A stretch of 64,000 nt of DNA, taken from contig JAINUG010000011.1 of NCBI GenBank assembly GCA_029706075.1, positions 7,817,001-7,881,000 on the forward strand. The letters run 5' to 3'. The translations under genes and the position numbers were made by a program. A model generated the notes under the pieces. That model saw only the letters and a list, made by a program, of their open reading frames with translations, did no database searches and was not told the origin of the DNA. The DNA comes from Aldrovandia affinis (taxonomy: Eukaryota; Chordata; Actinopteri; Notacanthiformes; Halosauridae). Positions 1 through 12,565 of the stretch are shown here, one piece after another (the first letter of the stretch is position 1; every line of letters starts with the position of its first letter).

Positions 1-790
1 ATCGGATTAGCGGGCGTCTAAAGCCAGGCTGTGCTTTATGCCTGGCCCTCTGTTCTCTGTGGCCCTAATATGTCTCAGGCAGTGCATTGGAACAGCTGGT
101 AAGGGAGCGTTATTTAGTCACCCATGGTGCTGGTTAGCGCATCGCTTGCTTGAAATCAGAAGCAGAGAAGATGACATGGACTGCACGTGTGTGTATTTAT
201 AGCACAGAGCCTTTGGGTGATCCTGTCAGCTGCACCCCTGAGCTGACGAGAGTGAATATGGTGATACTTGCACTCGGGTGTGGTCTGCCCCCCCCCACAA
301 AACGTTCTTCCGAAGTCTCCTGAAAGCCCCATTCTGGGACTCATGTCAGGCTGGAGCACAAAAACTGCATTTTATGTGTAAAGCACACAGGGGTTTTATG
401 TACAAAATGAATGTACAAAAATTTTGTACAAAAAGGGGGGCAGAAGCAAACACAATTTCAGAGTGGTTTTACTGAAGTGGTCCCCTAAAAAAAAAAAAAA
501 AATCGAGATTACTGGGCTAGAAGCACACAACAGCAAGGCATGCTCTCATCCAAACGCTCCTGTAATGTCAGTGTCTATCTCAAATAATCACAGTGGCTTT
601 AATGTTTATTAGTGCTTGTGAGTTCTGTCCCATGTAACTGCTGAATAACTCATTTAATTATGGGCAGTGCTGCTGAACTGTAACCCAAAACCATGGCAGG
701 CCCCCTTCCTGTCACCACTGCTGCTCTCTCGCTTCTGAATGACCTTGATCACCGCTCAAACTAAGGTATGCTGTCCTTTGTACACACATA
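1..790. other. Non-coding flank, nothing recognised
   Basis: Short open frames here show no similarity that I recognise, no codon bias and no splice structure. A run of A (about 487-502) is the only simple feature. If the mctp1 assignment at 7179-7293 is right, this is intron downstream of that exon. Confidence 0.5.
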
Positions 791-1825
<1,035 letters not shown>

Positions 1826-2734
1826 TTTGTTTTGTTTATATTATTATTGATTGATTGTGTGCTGTTGTAAATCAAAGAGATGAACGTGTGAAGACCAAAA
1901 GAGACCATGGCCCGTCCAACAGGCACTACAGTCAGCTACTACAGTTACTGACTTCTCAGAGCAACAAGTCATCTGATTTCCCAGCAAGAAGATATTTTTT
2001 GTTGACAGAAGTCACTCTTTTGGTAGTGGGACGTTAAAACAACTTCTCCACGTTTACATTATTTCAATGCTTAGCAGAAAAGACTGTCGTTAAAGGAATA
2101 GTTCACTGACATTTGATAATAGTTGTCTTACCTTGAAAGTAGTTTATGGAACAGTAGTTTTATCAAGCTGGTCCTTTGCTTCATTTGGCTTCAACATATC
2201 TAAAATGGCTAATGTTAGCTTCATAATGCATTTCTATAATCCCTGTTAGCATGCTCGAAATTTCACCATGAAATCACCCCACAGTAACGTCCAACCAAAT
2301 CCATTAGCAATAATAATCCCAGTAATCCCATATGAAGTTGTTCATGTTTATACAGACAACGTAGATGTATTGTTTTCATGACTTTGAGCTTATAATTATA
2401 ATTTGTTTTCAACTTCCTATGTGAATGCCATTTTGAAAGATGGGATCTTCAGTAGTTATGTCATCCCTCAGGAAAGTATAGAAGGCATAACTTTAGAAGG
2501 TTTGGTTTAAAAGCATAAACAACAGGTTTTGTACTTATGGTACATTAGCTAACATAGCTATAAGCTACCTAGCTGAAAATACACTGTGCCCACTTATCGA
2601 GTCAAACCCTGCCTATATTGCCTGATTCTAATGTTGCTTTTAATATCTCTTCTGTCCATACAATATTTGTGAGGTACCTTACTATGTGGTTGGCCACTAG
2701 GGGTTGACAGTTAAGATAGTCCCCTGATTAATTT
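1826..2734. other. Non-coding, nothing firm
   Basis: No gene seen. At 2091 the string ttaaaggaatagttcac resembles the end of a TTAA-targeting fish MITE, but no matching opposite end was found, so I do not call an element. Confidence 0.4.
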
Positions 2735-2931
2735 ATGGTTATTCTTAGTTATTTGTTTACCTTTTATCTTCAACCCAGACCTCACTGGGAACAAAAGGTT
2801 GTGGTAGCAACACATGCTACGGGAAAATCCAATTGATATTGCACTGGTGGCAGTGGAGGGATATATACAGTATATATATAAAGAGATATTCATATTTTGT
2901 TCTCCAGGACAAAAATTTGTAATGAGTGATA

Positions 2932-3560
2932 CTTCTAATGGTGATACTTCTAATGAGACCACTGGACCTTGGCGCATTTCTAATAATAATAGGCAGCTAA
3001 TCTCCCCCAGCCCAATTAACGCACCAATTTATATGCCTGTGAGCTTTGATGGGACTTCCCAGAGCTGGCAAGAGTGGGACAATTTGTTTGAACAGCTAGC
3101 ATAATAGAATGGTGAGCAGACTTGACATTGAAGTTTACCACACTCCTGTTAAAGGGGATAGCACGCAAGGTAGCTCATAGTAATTTACCCACTCTAAAAA
3201 TCAAATTACAGAAATACCTGATGCCTGTAACTAATGAGGACTATGTTTGCTTGCAATTGTAAAGCTGCCGAAGGCAACCACAAGAATATGCTAGAAATTT
3301 GGGAATCCGGATTAGGCACCTAGCTCAGAAAGCCTACCCTGGTGTAACCCCTGTCACTCTCACTATGCTTGCTAAAGGCTATTTTATAACTCATGTGGAA
3401 AAAGGGGAGGTTTAAATTCAACTACTGGCAGCTAAGACAGTAGGGTTAGAGGAAGCTATTACCCTGGCTTCAGAAATGAAATTATACCAACTTTAAAAAG
3501 ATAATACTAGCTCTGAAGATGCCAGTACCCGTGGGGTATCTGTAGCTTCCAAACAACCAC
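2932..3560 (+). pseudogene. Gag-like remnant of the LTR element
   Basis: Gag would form the particle of the retrotransposon. An ATG at 2932 opens 57 codons containing MPVSFDGTSQSWQEW, a capsid start typical of Ty3/gypsy Gag (substrate-like F-D-G then W-x-x-W). After a stop at about 3102 the similarity resumes in other frames through about 3500, for example IRHLAQKAYPG and LAKGYFITHVEKG. A zinc-knuckle-like CGQVGHMSYDCP arrangement is hinted at near 3700 but is broken. Several stops and frameshifts make it non-functional. The family assignment rests on motif recognition only. Confidence 0.6.
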
Positions 3561-4729
3561 AATGGATGATGACCACGACCCAACAAGGGCTTGTTGCAGT
3601 TGTACTTTCAACACTTTTGATCAACAAACTCCCATGTAGCACCTTGTGAGTGACAGTTTCCATAGCAGACCCAAAACTAACCCCAACCTAGATGTTGCTG
3701 GCCAAGTTGGCCATATGAGTTATGACTGCCCTAAGCCAGTGGGAAACTAGACAGGGGGAGTGAAACGAGACACCTTCCCTCTCAATGCAAAACCCATCCT
3801 ATTGACATAATGCTTAGCAGCCCTGTCACCAGTGTCTATCTAGAGGGTTATGTGGCAAGACAGCCAGCTAAATCCTTAATTAACACCGGTGCTCAGTTAT
3901 CATTGCAGTTATCATCACAGTAAATCATTTTGGGAATCACTAAAAGTACAATGTCCCCAACTTTATACATAAACGGGTGGGTATTTCCACAAACAGGGAG
4001 CTAATGACAATACTGGGGGTATGGCAGGGGGTTTGCTCTTTTGATGGATTGAAATTACCTACATTTTTTAAAGTTTGTAACCTCAGTCAGAATATGCTCA
4101 GTTCGGAGCCGTGATTGATGTAAAGACTTTAAATTGTAGTCTATTGGGTAAGAACCCTTAGTTCAAGTGCTGGAGAGGGGAGAAGTGGGCCAAGTAGTGG
4201 TAATACTTGACACCATTATTCCCCCACGCACAGAGATGAGCGCATATGGTCAAGTACCAAAGCTGTGAGGCCAGACGACCCAAGAGCTTATAGAACCCGT
4301 TGAACGCTTCGGAGAAAACCAATATACTATGATGGCCAGAGCCATTACCCAGCCAAATGTGGCCAATTCTAGTGTGCCTTTATACATTTTAAATGTTACC
4401 ACTGAACCATTCGATCTAAAGGCAAGTATGGTAGTGGATAACTTTACTAGGGGCATAGAACTAATCGCCCCAGGTAAAATATGTGATGCACAAAACTACT
4501 GAGAAATATAAGCAGATACTGAACAAATTAAATTTGAGTGAAAGACTGACCACATAACATTATGCCAAAGTTCAGGCATTGGCACTGACCTGGCAGCGAT
4601 TGGCTGTCCACCCCAGGGAGGGGGGAAGCTGACGCACAGTTCGCTGCGCACAGGACTGGCTCTGTCATACCAATTTCTTTAAAAAATAAATAAAGTTCAA
4701 GCATTGGTAAAACACAGTTTGCATTTTTT

Positions 4730-5155
4730 TAGCTCTGGACCTAGGACCTAGGGAGGCCCCACTTATGTTACCATCAGATTGATACTGGTAATGCCCACCA
4801 ATTAAATTACCCCCAAGGAGAGTCCCTGCCCATCTGTAGGAAGAGGTTCAAAACCAATTTACTGAGATGCTAGGACCAGGCATTATCCAACCTTCGCACA
4901 GTCCTTGGGCCACCCCAGTGGTACTTGTAAAGAAGAAAGATTTTAAAGAGAGTTTGTGTAGATTATAGAAGCCTTAATTATGTCACACCCACCCCCTCTC
5001 TAGAATCGATGACACCACAGGCGCTCTTGCATCTGCTGTATGGTTTTCTACCCTCAAATTAGCCAGTGGCTATTGGCAAATCCAGGTGAACCCACATGAC
5101 CGAGAGAAGACAGTTACTAGGGCAGGGCCCTTTGAGTTCAATGCCTTACCTTTTT
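4730..5155 (+). pseudogene. Reverse transcriptase remnant (Ty3/gypsy type)
   Basis: The forward frames carry the classic N-terminal RT blocks of Ty3/gypsy polymerases: a P-x-R-R-V-P entry, then GIIQPSHSPWATPVVLVKKK at about 4880-4945, HPLSRIDD near 5000, and SGYWQIQVNPHDREKT at about 5065-5115, ending FEFNALPF at about 5150. The catalytic YxDD block that should follow is absent because the sequence jumps into the downstream repeat. At least two frame changes occur inside. It lies in the same orientation as the gag remnant, which supports one element. Confidence 0.75.
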
Positions 5156-5608
5156 ATGGTTAGTTTATGGTTATTCTTGGCCTTTTATCATTTCTTGACC
5201 TTTTATGCTCAACCCAGACCTCACTGGGAACCAAGTTGGTGACAGTAACACATGCTACCAGTAAATTCAGTTGGTATTACACACAGGCTGAAAAGAAACT
5301 GCAGCTGGCTGCATGTGTCACAGAGGTGGAGGAGCTCAACTTTAAGCTTATAATTGCAATTGGGATTGACAAATAGTGCAGTAAAGGAAAAAAAAGTGTA
5401 GTGAAAGAGTATTCTATATGGAGGTGAGACACTAAAATGTTTTAACAAAAAATTCAAAGGAAATCCTGTTATACTGAAGTTTACGTCAGTATATTAAGAG
5501 ATATACTTCATTCAGGAAATAATTATCCAGTATTCATTGGTTATTAGCATCCAAAACACATTCAGGGTCAGATTTACTAAGGAAATAGCCGCAGCGCAAA
5601 AACAGCCA

Positions 5609-6308
5609 CTATGTTGTGGCTTCCGGCCTGTGCCATCAAGCCACTGCAACTAGTCCAGAACGCTGCTGCTCGCCTGGTGTTCAACCAGCCGAAGTTCACC
5701 CACGTCACCCCTCTACTCTCCTCTCTGCACTGGCTCCCCATCGCAGCACGCATCAGATTCAAGTCACTGGTGCTTGCTTTTCAAGCGGCCAGAGGTACTG
5801 CTCCCCCATACCTCCAGTCACTCATCACGCCCTACACCCCGTCCAGACCCCTCCGCTCCGCCTCCGCTGGCAGACTGACTGCCCCATCCCTCCGGGCGCC
5901 TGGCAGCCGCTCCTCGCGGTCCCGCCTCTTCTCTGTCCTGGTCCCTCGTTGGTGGAACGACCTCCCGCAATCGGTCAGGACTGCGGAATCACTTCCAATC
6001 TTCCGCAAGAGACTCAAAACCCACCTCTTCAGACTCCACTACCCCTGATCTCTGTCCATCTAGCTAAATTGTCTTCACCACTGTTCACTTGTTCAACACT
6101 ATACTCTTTATAAAAATTAAATGTAAAATACCTTTTCCTTCCCGGTGTTACAGGCATGGTACGCAGATGCCTGCAATGATGTCTATTGCTGTATTCCTGC
6201 ACTGATCTTGTGCGCTAACTGTGATTGTTCCTACCATGTATTGATGCAGATCTTGTAAGTCGCTCTGGATAAGAGCGTCTGCTAAATGCTTAAAATGTAA
6301 ATGTAAAT
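5609..6308 (+). mobile_element. L2 LINE 3' fragment
   Basis: The fragment holds the C-terminus of the L2 reverse-transcriptase protein followed by a 3' UTR and the fish L2 tail gtcgctctggataagagcgt, ending in repeated aaatgt units. The 5' truncation is typical of target-primed reverse transcription. It sits inside the inverted ends of the element at 5565-6582, so it inserted after that element. Confidence 0.9.
5611..6048 (+). pseudogene. L2 ORF2 C-terminus
   Basis: This frame is open for 145 codons to a normal stop at 6046-6048. It contains the conserved tail of L2/CR1-group reverse-transcriptase proteins: LQLVQNAAARLVF, HVTPLLSSLHWLPIAARI, APPYLQSLITPY, a basic stretch RSSRSRLFSVL, and WWNDLPQSVRTAES then RLKTHLFRLHYP. 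Known relatives use this region downstream of the RT fingers and palm; the polymerase core and endonuclease are absent. The apparent ATG at 5611 is not a true start, since this is a 5'-truncated copy. It is well preserved for a fossil, with no internal stop, which suggests moderate age. Confidence 0.9.
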
Positions 6309-6582
6309 GTAAAATGTTGTAGCTCTTTTCCAGTCAAAGATACAGACAAATTAATGGCCAATTCACTAAGACTGGTTATAATTACACAATCAAATAAGTT
6401 AAAAGCCCTCCTTCGCAATTACTCATTACTTATATTAAAGGAAAGTCGCAGAGTGATGCAACCCCCTGCAAATTACATCCTAATAGCAGTTTGACCCAAT
6501 GCGACCGGTTAGTATATCCGACGTAGATATTTCAACTTTGTAGCGACTGCTTTTATTCGTAATCCTTTAGTAAATCTGGCAC

Positions 6583-7178
6583 TCAGATTTCAATATCAGG
6601 CTATGCTATCTCAGGAGCTCAAAACAGACAGTCAGAACATCCTGAACCTCATTTTATACATAACCATTAATACTGTTCAATATTATCACCTTCAGGCCAG
6701 CACTGCTCCAATTAGGACCAACAAAATAAATCTATAATTTATTTGGAGTTTTCATGATGAAAAAGCTACCCAAGAAGTAAAATACAATAATGGAATAGTT
6801 AACCCAAAGCAAAGACAGAGACCTGGATCAAAATGTGTACTTAACTTTGACTTGAAAGTGTTAGAGTTAGTTTTTTTCTTCACAAAAAGTTGGCAAGTTA
6901 ATTTTGGTCATCACAGTGACCTTACCTGTACTTGTGGAGAATTTGTTTTTTACTGTAAGTCAAAGTTAAGGGCCATTGTTGATTGAATGAATGAAGGCCA
7001 GATTCTAACTACATGTCGGCACAACCTGGCCATTGAAACAGGATGACAAGGGAAAACCTTCTGCCTGACAGAAAGCAGACCCTGAATGAACACGGATTCT
7101 TGCTGTGCTTGTTTACAGGCATGTAAACTTGCTCTGGCATCTTGGCACTGAAAATAAAAAGCCCTTCACAGCTCTTAC
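6583..7178. other. Presumed intron sequence after the mctp1 exon
   Basis: No repeat or exon recognised. On the minus strand this begins with the splice donor gtaagagc (7178 to 7171). I searched for the expected next exon (TSDPYVKF...) between 1 and 7178 and did not see it. Confidence 0.5.
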
Positions 7179-7293
7179 CTCCTCTGTCCCTTATGGCCAG
7201 ATTATGCCCCTTCTTCAGCACGATGTCCAGCTGGTACATTCCGGGAATGGCAGGGGAAGGCTCTGCATTACTTGGTCCAACTATGTTGATGCC
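7179..7293 (-). CDS. mctp1: MCTP1 exon, start of first C2 domain
   Basis: MCTP proteins are endoplasmic reticulum membrane proteins with three calcium-binding C2 domains and two C-terminal membrane segments; they bind calcium and act at synapses and in membrane traffic. Seen here: on the minus strand a pyrimidine-rich tract and ctgcag acceptor (exon starts at 7293), 38 codons plus one base, then AG|gtaagagc (exon ends at 7179). The translation runs GINIVGPSNAEPSP, then GMYQLDIVLKKGHNLAIRD and RGG. This is the first beta strand and first calcium loop of the first C2 domain of MCTP1, where vertebrate proteins read GMYQLDITLRRG and continue with TSDPYVKF in the next exon. The phase-1 end inside the second Gly fits that boundary. 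MCTP2 is less likely, since it lacks GMYQLDI. No other exon of the gene is visible in the window. Which fish paralogue (a or b) cannot be told. Confidence 0.85.
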
Positions 7294-7766
7294 CTGCAGG
7301 ATATAAAGGATAGTCAATGAATTTGGGGTTATAAACCTGCATGCAGTGTTGATTAACAATAACATTTTTACATTGACAAGTGCTGTGTACAAAAATGGCA
7401 GCGCCTTTCGACAGGCAGTTGTGGCAGCAAATGAATGTTTGAATACTAGAAACTTAATTAGCACGCCTATGGAGGGCGGGTGGTAGTCACTGTAAATCCT
7501 GCCTTGTAGCAAAAAGACTCAAGTGATTGGTTTAAAATGTTTTTGTTTTTGTCATCTAGCCAACCAATATAGACATTGGGGTGATACTGACTAGTTTAGG
7601 CTTTGAAATCATGCCCCAAAGTCTTCATTCACAATTTCTGTTCAAAGTAAAATATCCTCCAGCTTCACACTACTTGAGGTACCCACACGTCTGGAAGTTT
7701 AGAAAAACGTTAATTCATACCGTAAAATTGAAAATCAACTGGGGCAAATTAAATTCAATATAGATA
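7294..7766. other. Presumed intron, nothing recognised
   Basis: AT-rich sequence between the mctp1 exon acceptor and the solo LTR. No repeat ends, exons or motifs stand out. Confidence 0.45.
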
Positions 7767-8204
7767 TGTGACACTGGGAGAGGTGGAGGGAGGACTAGAG
7801 AGGGCCTCCCTTTTGGCTGCTATCAGGTGTTCCTGTTCCCTCCCACAGCTTGGAGAGGACTACAGGACCTTGGACAGCAGCGGCCTCACTCACAGACCGG
7901 CTCACCTGAGGCTAATGAGCAATCAACTCAGCTGTGAGCCATTGCCTTTGTTAGGTCATTATAAAAGCACAGCCTGCCATGCCTGATTGGAGAGTTTTGG
8001 GGCATGAAGGAAGCGGTACTGGCTTTTTGTTATGGTTTACACACTAACTAATAGTTTTCGATGTAACTTTTTTTTGTGCTTTGTTTTATTTTATAAAAGG
8101 ATACGGTTAATAAACTGGCCATTGACCTATTAGAACTCTGTTTTGTGTTGGTCTTTCATCCACTCACTACCTGGCAGGGTGGCCACCCCTGCCACCTTGC
8201 TACA
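7767..8204 (+). mobile_element. Solo LTR, family with copies at 40.2 and 58.4 kb
   Basis: The sequence opens with tgtgacactggg, has a TATA-like cattataaaagc near 7960 and a polyadenylation-like gttaataaactgg near 8110, and ends around gccaccttgctaca. This is the usual order of U3, R and U5. Related sequence lies in reverse at 40210-40456, where a purine tract precedes the same start, and at 58421-58690. No internal region is attached, so it is a solo LTR. The exact 3' end is uncertain because no target duplication could be matched. Confidence 0.7.
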
Positions 8205-10207
8205 AGTCAGTACTGACATTGGAATGGAGAGTGCCTAGAATTCGCTGAGAGAAATCCTGTGCATCACTTTAGCCTGCCTAACATTTGTTTCCTATTGAGA
8301 TTAGTGCTTGGTCTTCATCAGACATGACAAAATTGCCAGTTTGCCATGCCAATAGCACACTGGCATAAAATGGAAAAAATGAGCTAATCTGATTGGCCAT
8401 AATGAAACCTCACCACACACAGGTCTTTTATTCTTCTTAAACCAACCGATTTCCATCTGTGCTGTAAGTGCGCTACTGACTCTTGTCATGAAATTGCCAG
8501 ACGTTTGACATGCTTTATTGCACCACCATCCTGAGTTAATGCTAGCGTCTTCACATTGCACTTTGACAACAAAGCTAGAGCCCTCAGCCTGCTAAACCAT
8601 TTGATAAGCTGGATGTTTATTAAAATTATCACTAAGAGCGAGACCTGCAACTGATGATGTGCAAGAGACAATCCTGTACAAAACTCTGGGGAGAACTGAA
8701 AATAACTTTGTTGTTCACTTTTACATTATTCAAGCTCCAAAACTTGAATTTATTTTGAGATGCTATAAATAGAGTGCTTTGCAAAAGTTTTCAAATGCTG
8801 GTGGGTTACAAATGATACATTCACATTTTTCCATTTAATATTTTTTATTCAAAACTCACATGCTCAAACTGAAATTTTATAAAGAAGTAATTAGTTATGT
8901 CAGCAAATATTTTAAATAAAAATAAAAAACGGAATGATGCTGCTTGCATAAGTATTCACGGCAAAGCTTGCATGGCAAAGCTTATAGACAGCATTATTTT
9001 TATCCGCTTTGGTTCTGAACGCAAAATGCACCCAAACATCTGCGTTAAGACTAGCAGGCATACGCGCGGGAAGTGGGGGTGCTGCAGCATCTGCTGTCAT
9101 GAACAGTTTTCTTATATAGTATAAGTATATCATTTTTAAAATAAAGAGAAAAATTTGTGTGTCTGTGTGTCATAATTGAAACTGTGGGAGGTGCAGAACG
9201 GAGGTTAAAAAGTTAGAAAAACATTTGATCGACCAATCACCTGATAGGCGTGCGAAAACAAATCTGTATCAACGTAGCTAGCAACGCAAGCAAGTGAGGT
9301 AGCTAGCTATCAAGAAGTCACCATTGTTTGAGCTGTTGTGTTTTTACATTTATATTCAAAATGTCTCAAACACAAATTCCCGAATTCTTCAAAAAGCCTG
9401 CAACAGCTTTGTGACTGTCGTGATTATAAGGAAAGACCTATTTAAAACAAAGCTGCCGCTGCACATCACAAGTTATGTTAATGCAATTTTAAAGGACATA
9501 GCTATTTTGTCGAGTAGTGGTAGCTAGTTCACCAAGAAGTGATTGTTTCTATGCGTGCCTCCATGTTTGTTTACAAACGCTCTTTGCCTTGACAAACTAA
9601 CCAGATTCCAAGGCTGAGCTGCATCTCTGTGGCAGCCAGCACTAATGTGCTATTAGCGTGTTATCTTGTTCTCATTTCTGGCCGTGCCATTCTACTCATC
9701 ACTACAATTTAAATATGTATTTAATAACTTGAAACACTAAATACATTACAAATGGCATGTCAGGGAACTGAATTCTGCATCAAAACTATACAAAACTGCG
9801 CTGCCATATTATAACGTTATATTTGTTTATTTGGGATTTCAGCACCCCTAAGTCAAAACATCTTCCCGCGCCTCTGCTAGCAGGCGCTGGCTTTATGGCG
9901 TCCGATATTGCTCATGCTCGGATGGTTCAATGGGCCTTCCATACTATTCAAAGTAGCTGTGAAAAGATCGCTGGAGTGACACCTACAGGCGCATGTTCTT
10001 GATAAAAGAAAAACTAAATCTGCTCTTGTTTTATAACATAGAGATCAATACCTGGATTTAAATAATCGATACTGAATTGTAAAAAATAAAATCGATATGT
10101 ATTGGTGTATCGATTTTTACCCACCCCTACTGATCAGGTGGCAAATGAAAACACAAATGTTCATGCAGACAAATGGAGTTGTCACTAAAATAATAAATTG
10201 TTACAGT
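8205..10207. other. Non-coding with weak traces of DNA transposons
   Basis: No gene seen. At 8781-8800 gctttgcaaaagttttcaaa resembles a Tc1-like end, without a partner. At about 10080-10130 atcgatttttacccacccct resembles a hAT right end (ctaggggtgggt in reverse), again without a clear left end. The stretch 9040-9085 (cgcgggaag...gggtgctg) is echoed in reverse at 9840-9880, which suggests one decayed hAT-like copy covering much of 9.0-10.1 kb. Confidence 0.35.
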
Positions 10208-11059
10208 TAGGCATGGGACGGTATGAGATTTTGACTTAATGATAACCTTGGGAAAAAATACCGCGGTATACCATTACCACGGTATTAGCGCGGCGGCGGC
10301 GCACCTCTAAAATCTGGGTAAAAAAACAAACAGATTTTTTTTTACGATTTCTTTTATTTTAACAGAATATTTGTTAGTTTGCTAGTAATCAGCTAGCTTT
10401 CCCCCCCCAGCTAACGTTACTTCACTGAGCGAACGTCTTGCCGTGTTATCTGCCTTGCTAACTATCCTATAGTATTTATTTCACTAATGTTAGCTAGCAA
10501 GGCAAGTATTGCTAAAGACTACGTTACCTTGAACTTGGCTAGGAGTGCTGGGTGGTGATCCCGGAGATGCGTTATCAGGTTTGAGGTATTGCCTCCTCTT
10601 GCTGCCACGCTTCTCAGGCATGTTTTACATGTTGGGGCACCTTCCTCCTCCAAGTTGCCTTCTGTGTTTTTCTTGTATCCAAAATATTCCCATACTGCTT
10701 ATTTAGTCTTTTTGGACGGGGGATACAGTTCGGATGGTTCACCTCCTATTTCGAACCTGGCTGCCATGACTGAATCAACGTGGAGCAGACGACAAATCTC
10801 ACTGACTCCACAACTGACTCCGCGCGCAATGCCGCCATAAGTAGAATTCTGCACCAAGTGAAATTCGGAATCTCAATTACCTTATGTTCGTTTTCGGGGG
10901 GGTGCATAGATTTTCGGCATAGCATTATATATTTATTTTGCTTCTTTTAATAAAAAATACCGTAGAGCATATACCGTGGAAACTAAATGTTTGTAGTTAG
11001 TTATACCGTGGCCTGTTATACCGCGGTATACCATTATTACGGTAACCGTCCCATGCCTA
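10208..11059 (-). mobile_element. hAT-type element with 8-bp duplication
   Basis: Terminal inverted repeats start taggcatgggacggt at both ends. They are flanked by an exact 8-bp duplication, gttacagt, at 10200-10207 and 11060-11067, the hallmark of hAT insertion. Subterminal repeats ccgcggtataccatta lie near both ends. The element is 852 bp, far shorter than an autonomous hAT (2.5-4 kb). It keeps a transposase first exon on the minus strand but has lost the catalytic domain, so it is an internally deleted derivative. The exact duplication suggests a fairly young insertion. Confidence 0.9.
10528..10767 (-). pseudogene. BED zinc-finger exon of a hAT transposase
   Basis: BED fingers bind the transposon ends in hAT transposases. 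On the minus strand an ATG at 10767 reads MAARFEIGGEPSELYPPSKK, then one in-frame stop, then AVWEYFGY, and the finger CKTCLRSVAARGG, NTSNLITHLRDHHP: the C-x2-C and H-x(3-5)-H ligands with the aromatic W and F-type residues before them are all present. The exon ends at AAG followed by gtaacg, a good splice donor, as expected for the first exon of such a gene. The in-frame stop and the missing downstream exons make it inactive. The 83-codon forward frame over the same bases is a shadow. Confidence 0.8.
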
Positions 11060-12565
11060 GTTACAGTACATAGTACATTAAATGGCTTTTCATATACAGG
11101 AGCAAATCAAATTAAACAAAACAAAAGAGAGGTGGATGATACACTGGCTGTAGGTCAGGAATATGTTACGCACAGAGGAAATATCTGTATCCTCATTCAA
11201 TGGGAACAGAAGACCCCAGAGCCAATCTAATGGATAATCAATACTCATGAGGCTTGAGTGGTTTGGTCAGTTAATGCATTTGCCAAAAGTGCAGGTTGAA
11301 CCCTATAGATGGGTGTCCGGCTTAATGTGTGCATATAGTCTGGTGTATTGTAACAAAGGGGGGCAATACCAAGGATTTCTCTTTTTCATTTTTTCAATGT
11401 CACGTTTATGGCTTTAACAACTATCTGCACAATATAATTTATGTGATATTGCCTGAGCCAAGAGAGGGTTGGTTTGCAATCCCTCTCCCTCCATCCCTCC
11501 CCGTCAGCTCATAAAAAAAAAAATATTTTCTTTGCGGGTGAAAATGTGAGTGCAATTTTGCATTCTCTTTGTCAATGGGTCAGTCTTCATATACATCCAT
11601 CATCCGACAAAACAAATGTGCATTAAATCAGTTTGGATGGATCGATACAGAACAAATGAGCTCCATGGAGCTGAGGCTCCCTCGTGAGCAGGAGATCTCT
11701 GGGCTGCATGGGTGCTCCTTTCACCTTTTCTTGTCAATTGTGTATGTTTTGTGCTATAAACCCTTGTTTTTAACTAAAGGGATATTTGCGTGGATACCGT
11801 ATAGACTAATATATTGTCAGTGCCATTACGTAAAAAGAATTATGTATCTCCAAAAAGAGAACTTGGTCACATGGTGTTTTGAATAAATGTTTTAGAGCCT
11901 GCCTGATGCAAGCTTTCTATTTATTTATCAAACAAAAAAAATGAAAAATTGGAGATACAAACATTTTTTTCATGACACCGAGAATATTGAATATTCTAAT
12001 TCTGGCTGGTACCATGTAGCATATTGAATACACTTAGCTTCCATTTATCCAGTGAATGATGTGCAGTTATACATGTGTTTTTATGTCATTGTCTTGCTGA
12101 GCTATTTATGTGCAAAGCACATTTCTTTCAAAGGCCATAAAGGACATGTATCTATCTGTGTTTATCTTTGCTCTTATCCAGAAAAACACTTAATCTCTGC
12201 CTTCTAAAGTGAGCCAGCAGGGGTTTCTTTCTCTCTTAGCTCAAGGTTACTCATCTTTTTTAAATGTCAAGTTCAATGTGAATAAAATTGAGGTCACACA
12301 ACTACAAGATTTTCTGTGACCTTTTTCATAGCCATAACTCATAACCACAATATCATGCCAAAAAACTGTAAGTGCAGCAATTCTTTCTGATGGCAGATGG
12401 CTAAACACTGACTAAGCTTGTTTTGGGTCATCCCTTCAGACAGGAGCACAGAGCAGTGGGAGGCAGCATTACACTGACAAGGCTGTGGCCATTACACCTC
12501 CACATGCCACTGGACACCTGTGGGAGAGTACACTAGCCCCAGGTAATGAGCTGTGACATGGCCCT
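11060..12565. other. Non-coding, nothing recognised
   Basis: AT-rich sequence with no repeat ends or exon-like frames that I can support. A 105-codon frame at 11569-11886 has no recognisable content. Confidence 0.4.

Larger units (their letters stand above)
2735..5285 (+). mobile_element. Decayed Ty3/gypsy-type LTR retrotransposon
   Basis: Two related stretches of roughly 110-125 bp (2735-2860 and 5160-5285) share aacccagacctcactgggaa and acacatgctac and flank gag-pol relics, so they probably are LTR or LTR-leader ends. Between them lie a gag-like frame (from 2932), a protease remnant near 3841-3905 with an NTGA active-site-like motif, and reverse transcriptase relics at about 4730-5155. The RT breaks off just after FEFNALPF and runs straight into the second flanking repeat, so RNase H and integrase are missing. 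The element is about 2.5 kb against 5-6 kb for an intact member, and is full of stops. Confidence 0.75.
5565..6582. mobile_element. Small TIR element carrying an L2 insertion
   Basis: Imperfect inverted ends, gggtcagatttactaa at the left and its counterpart ttagtaaatctggcac at the right, lie next to TCA at 5562-5564 and TCA at 6583-6585. A 3-bp target duplication fits PIF/Harbinger-like MITEs. Without the L2 insert (about 5609-6308) the element would be only about 320 bp. No transposase frame is seen. Confidence 0.55.

Noticed and set aside
2091-2110. TTAA-type MITE end (ttaaaggaatagttcac)
   Set aside because: No opposite end found within a plausible distance.
8781-8960. Tc1 left end (tttgcaaaagttttcaaa)
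   Set aside because: No right end or transposase nearby; similarity is short.
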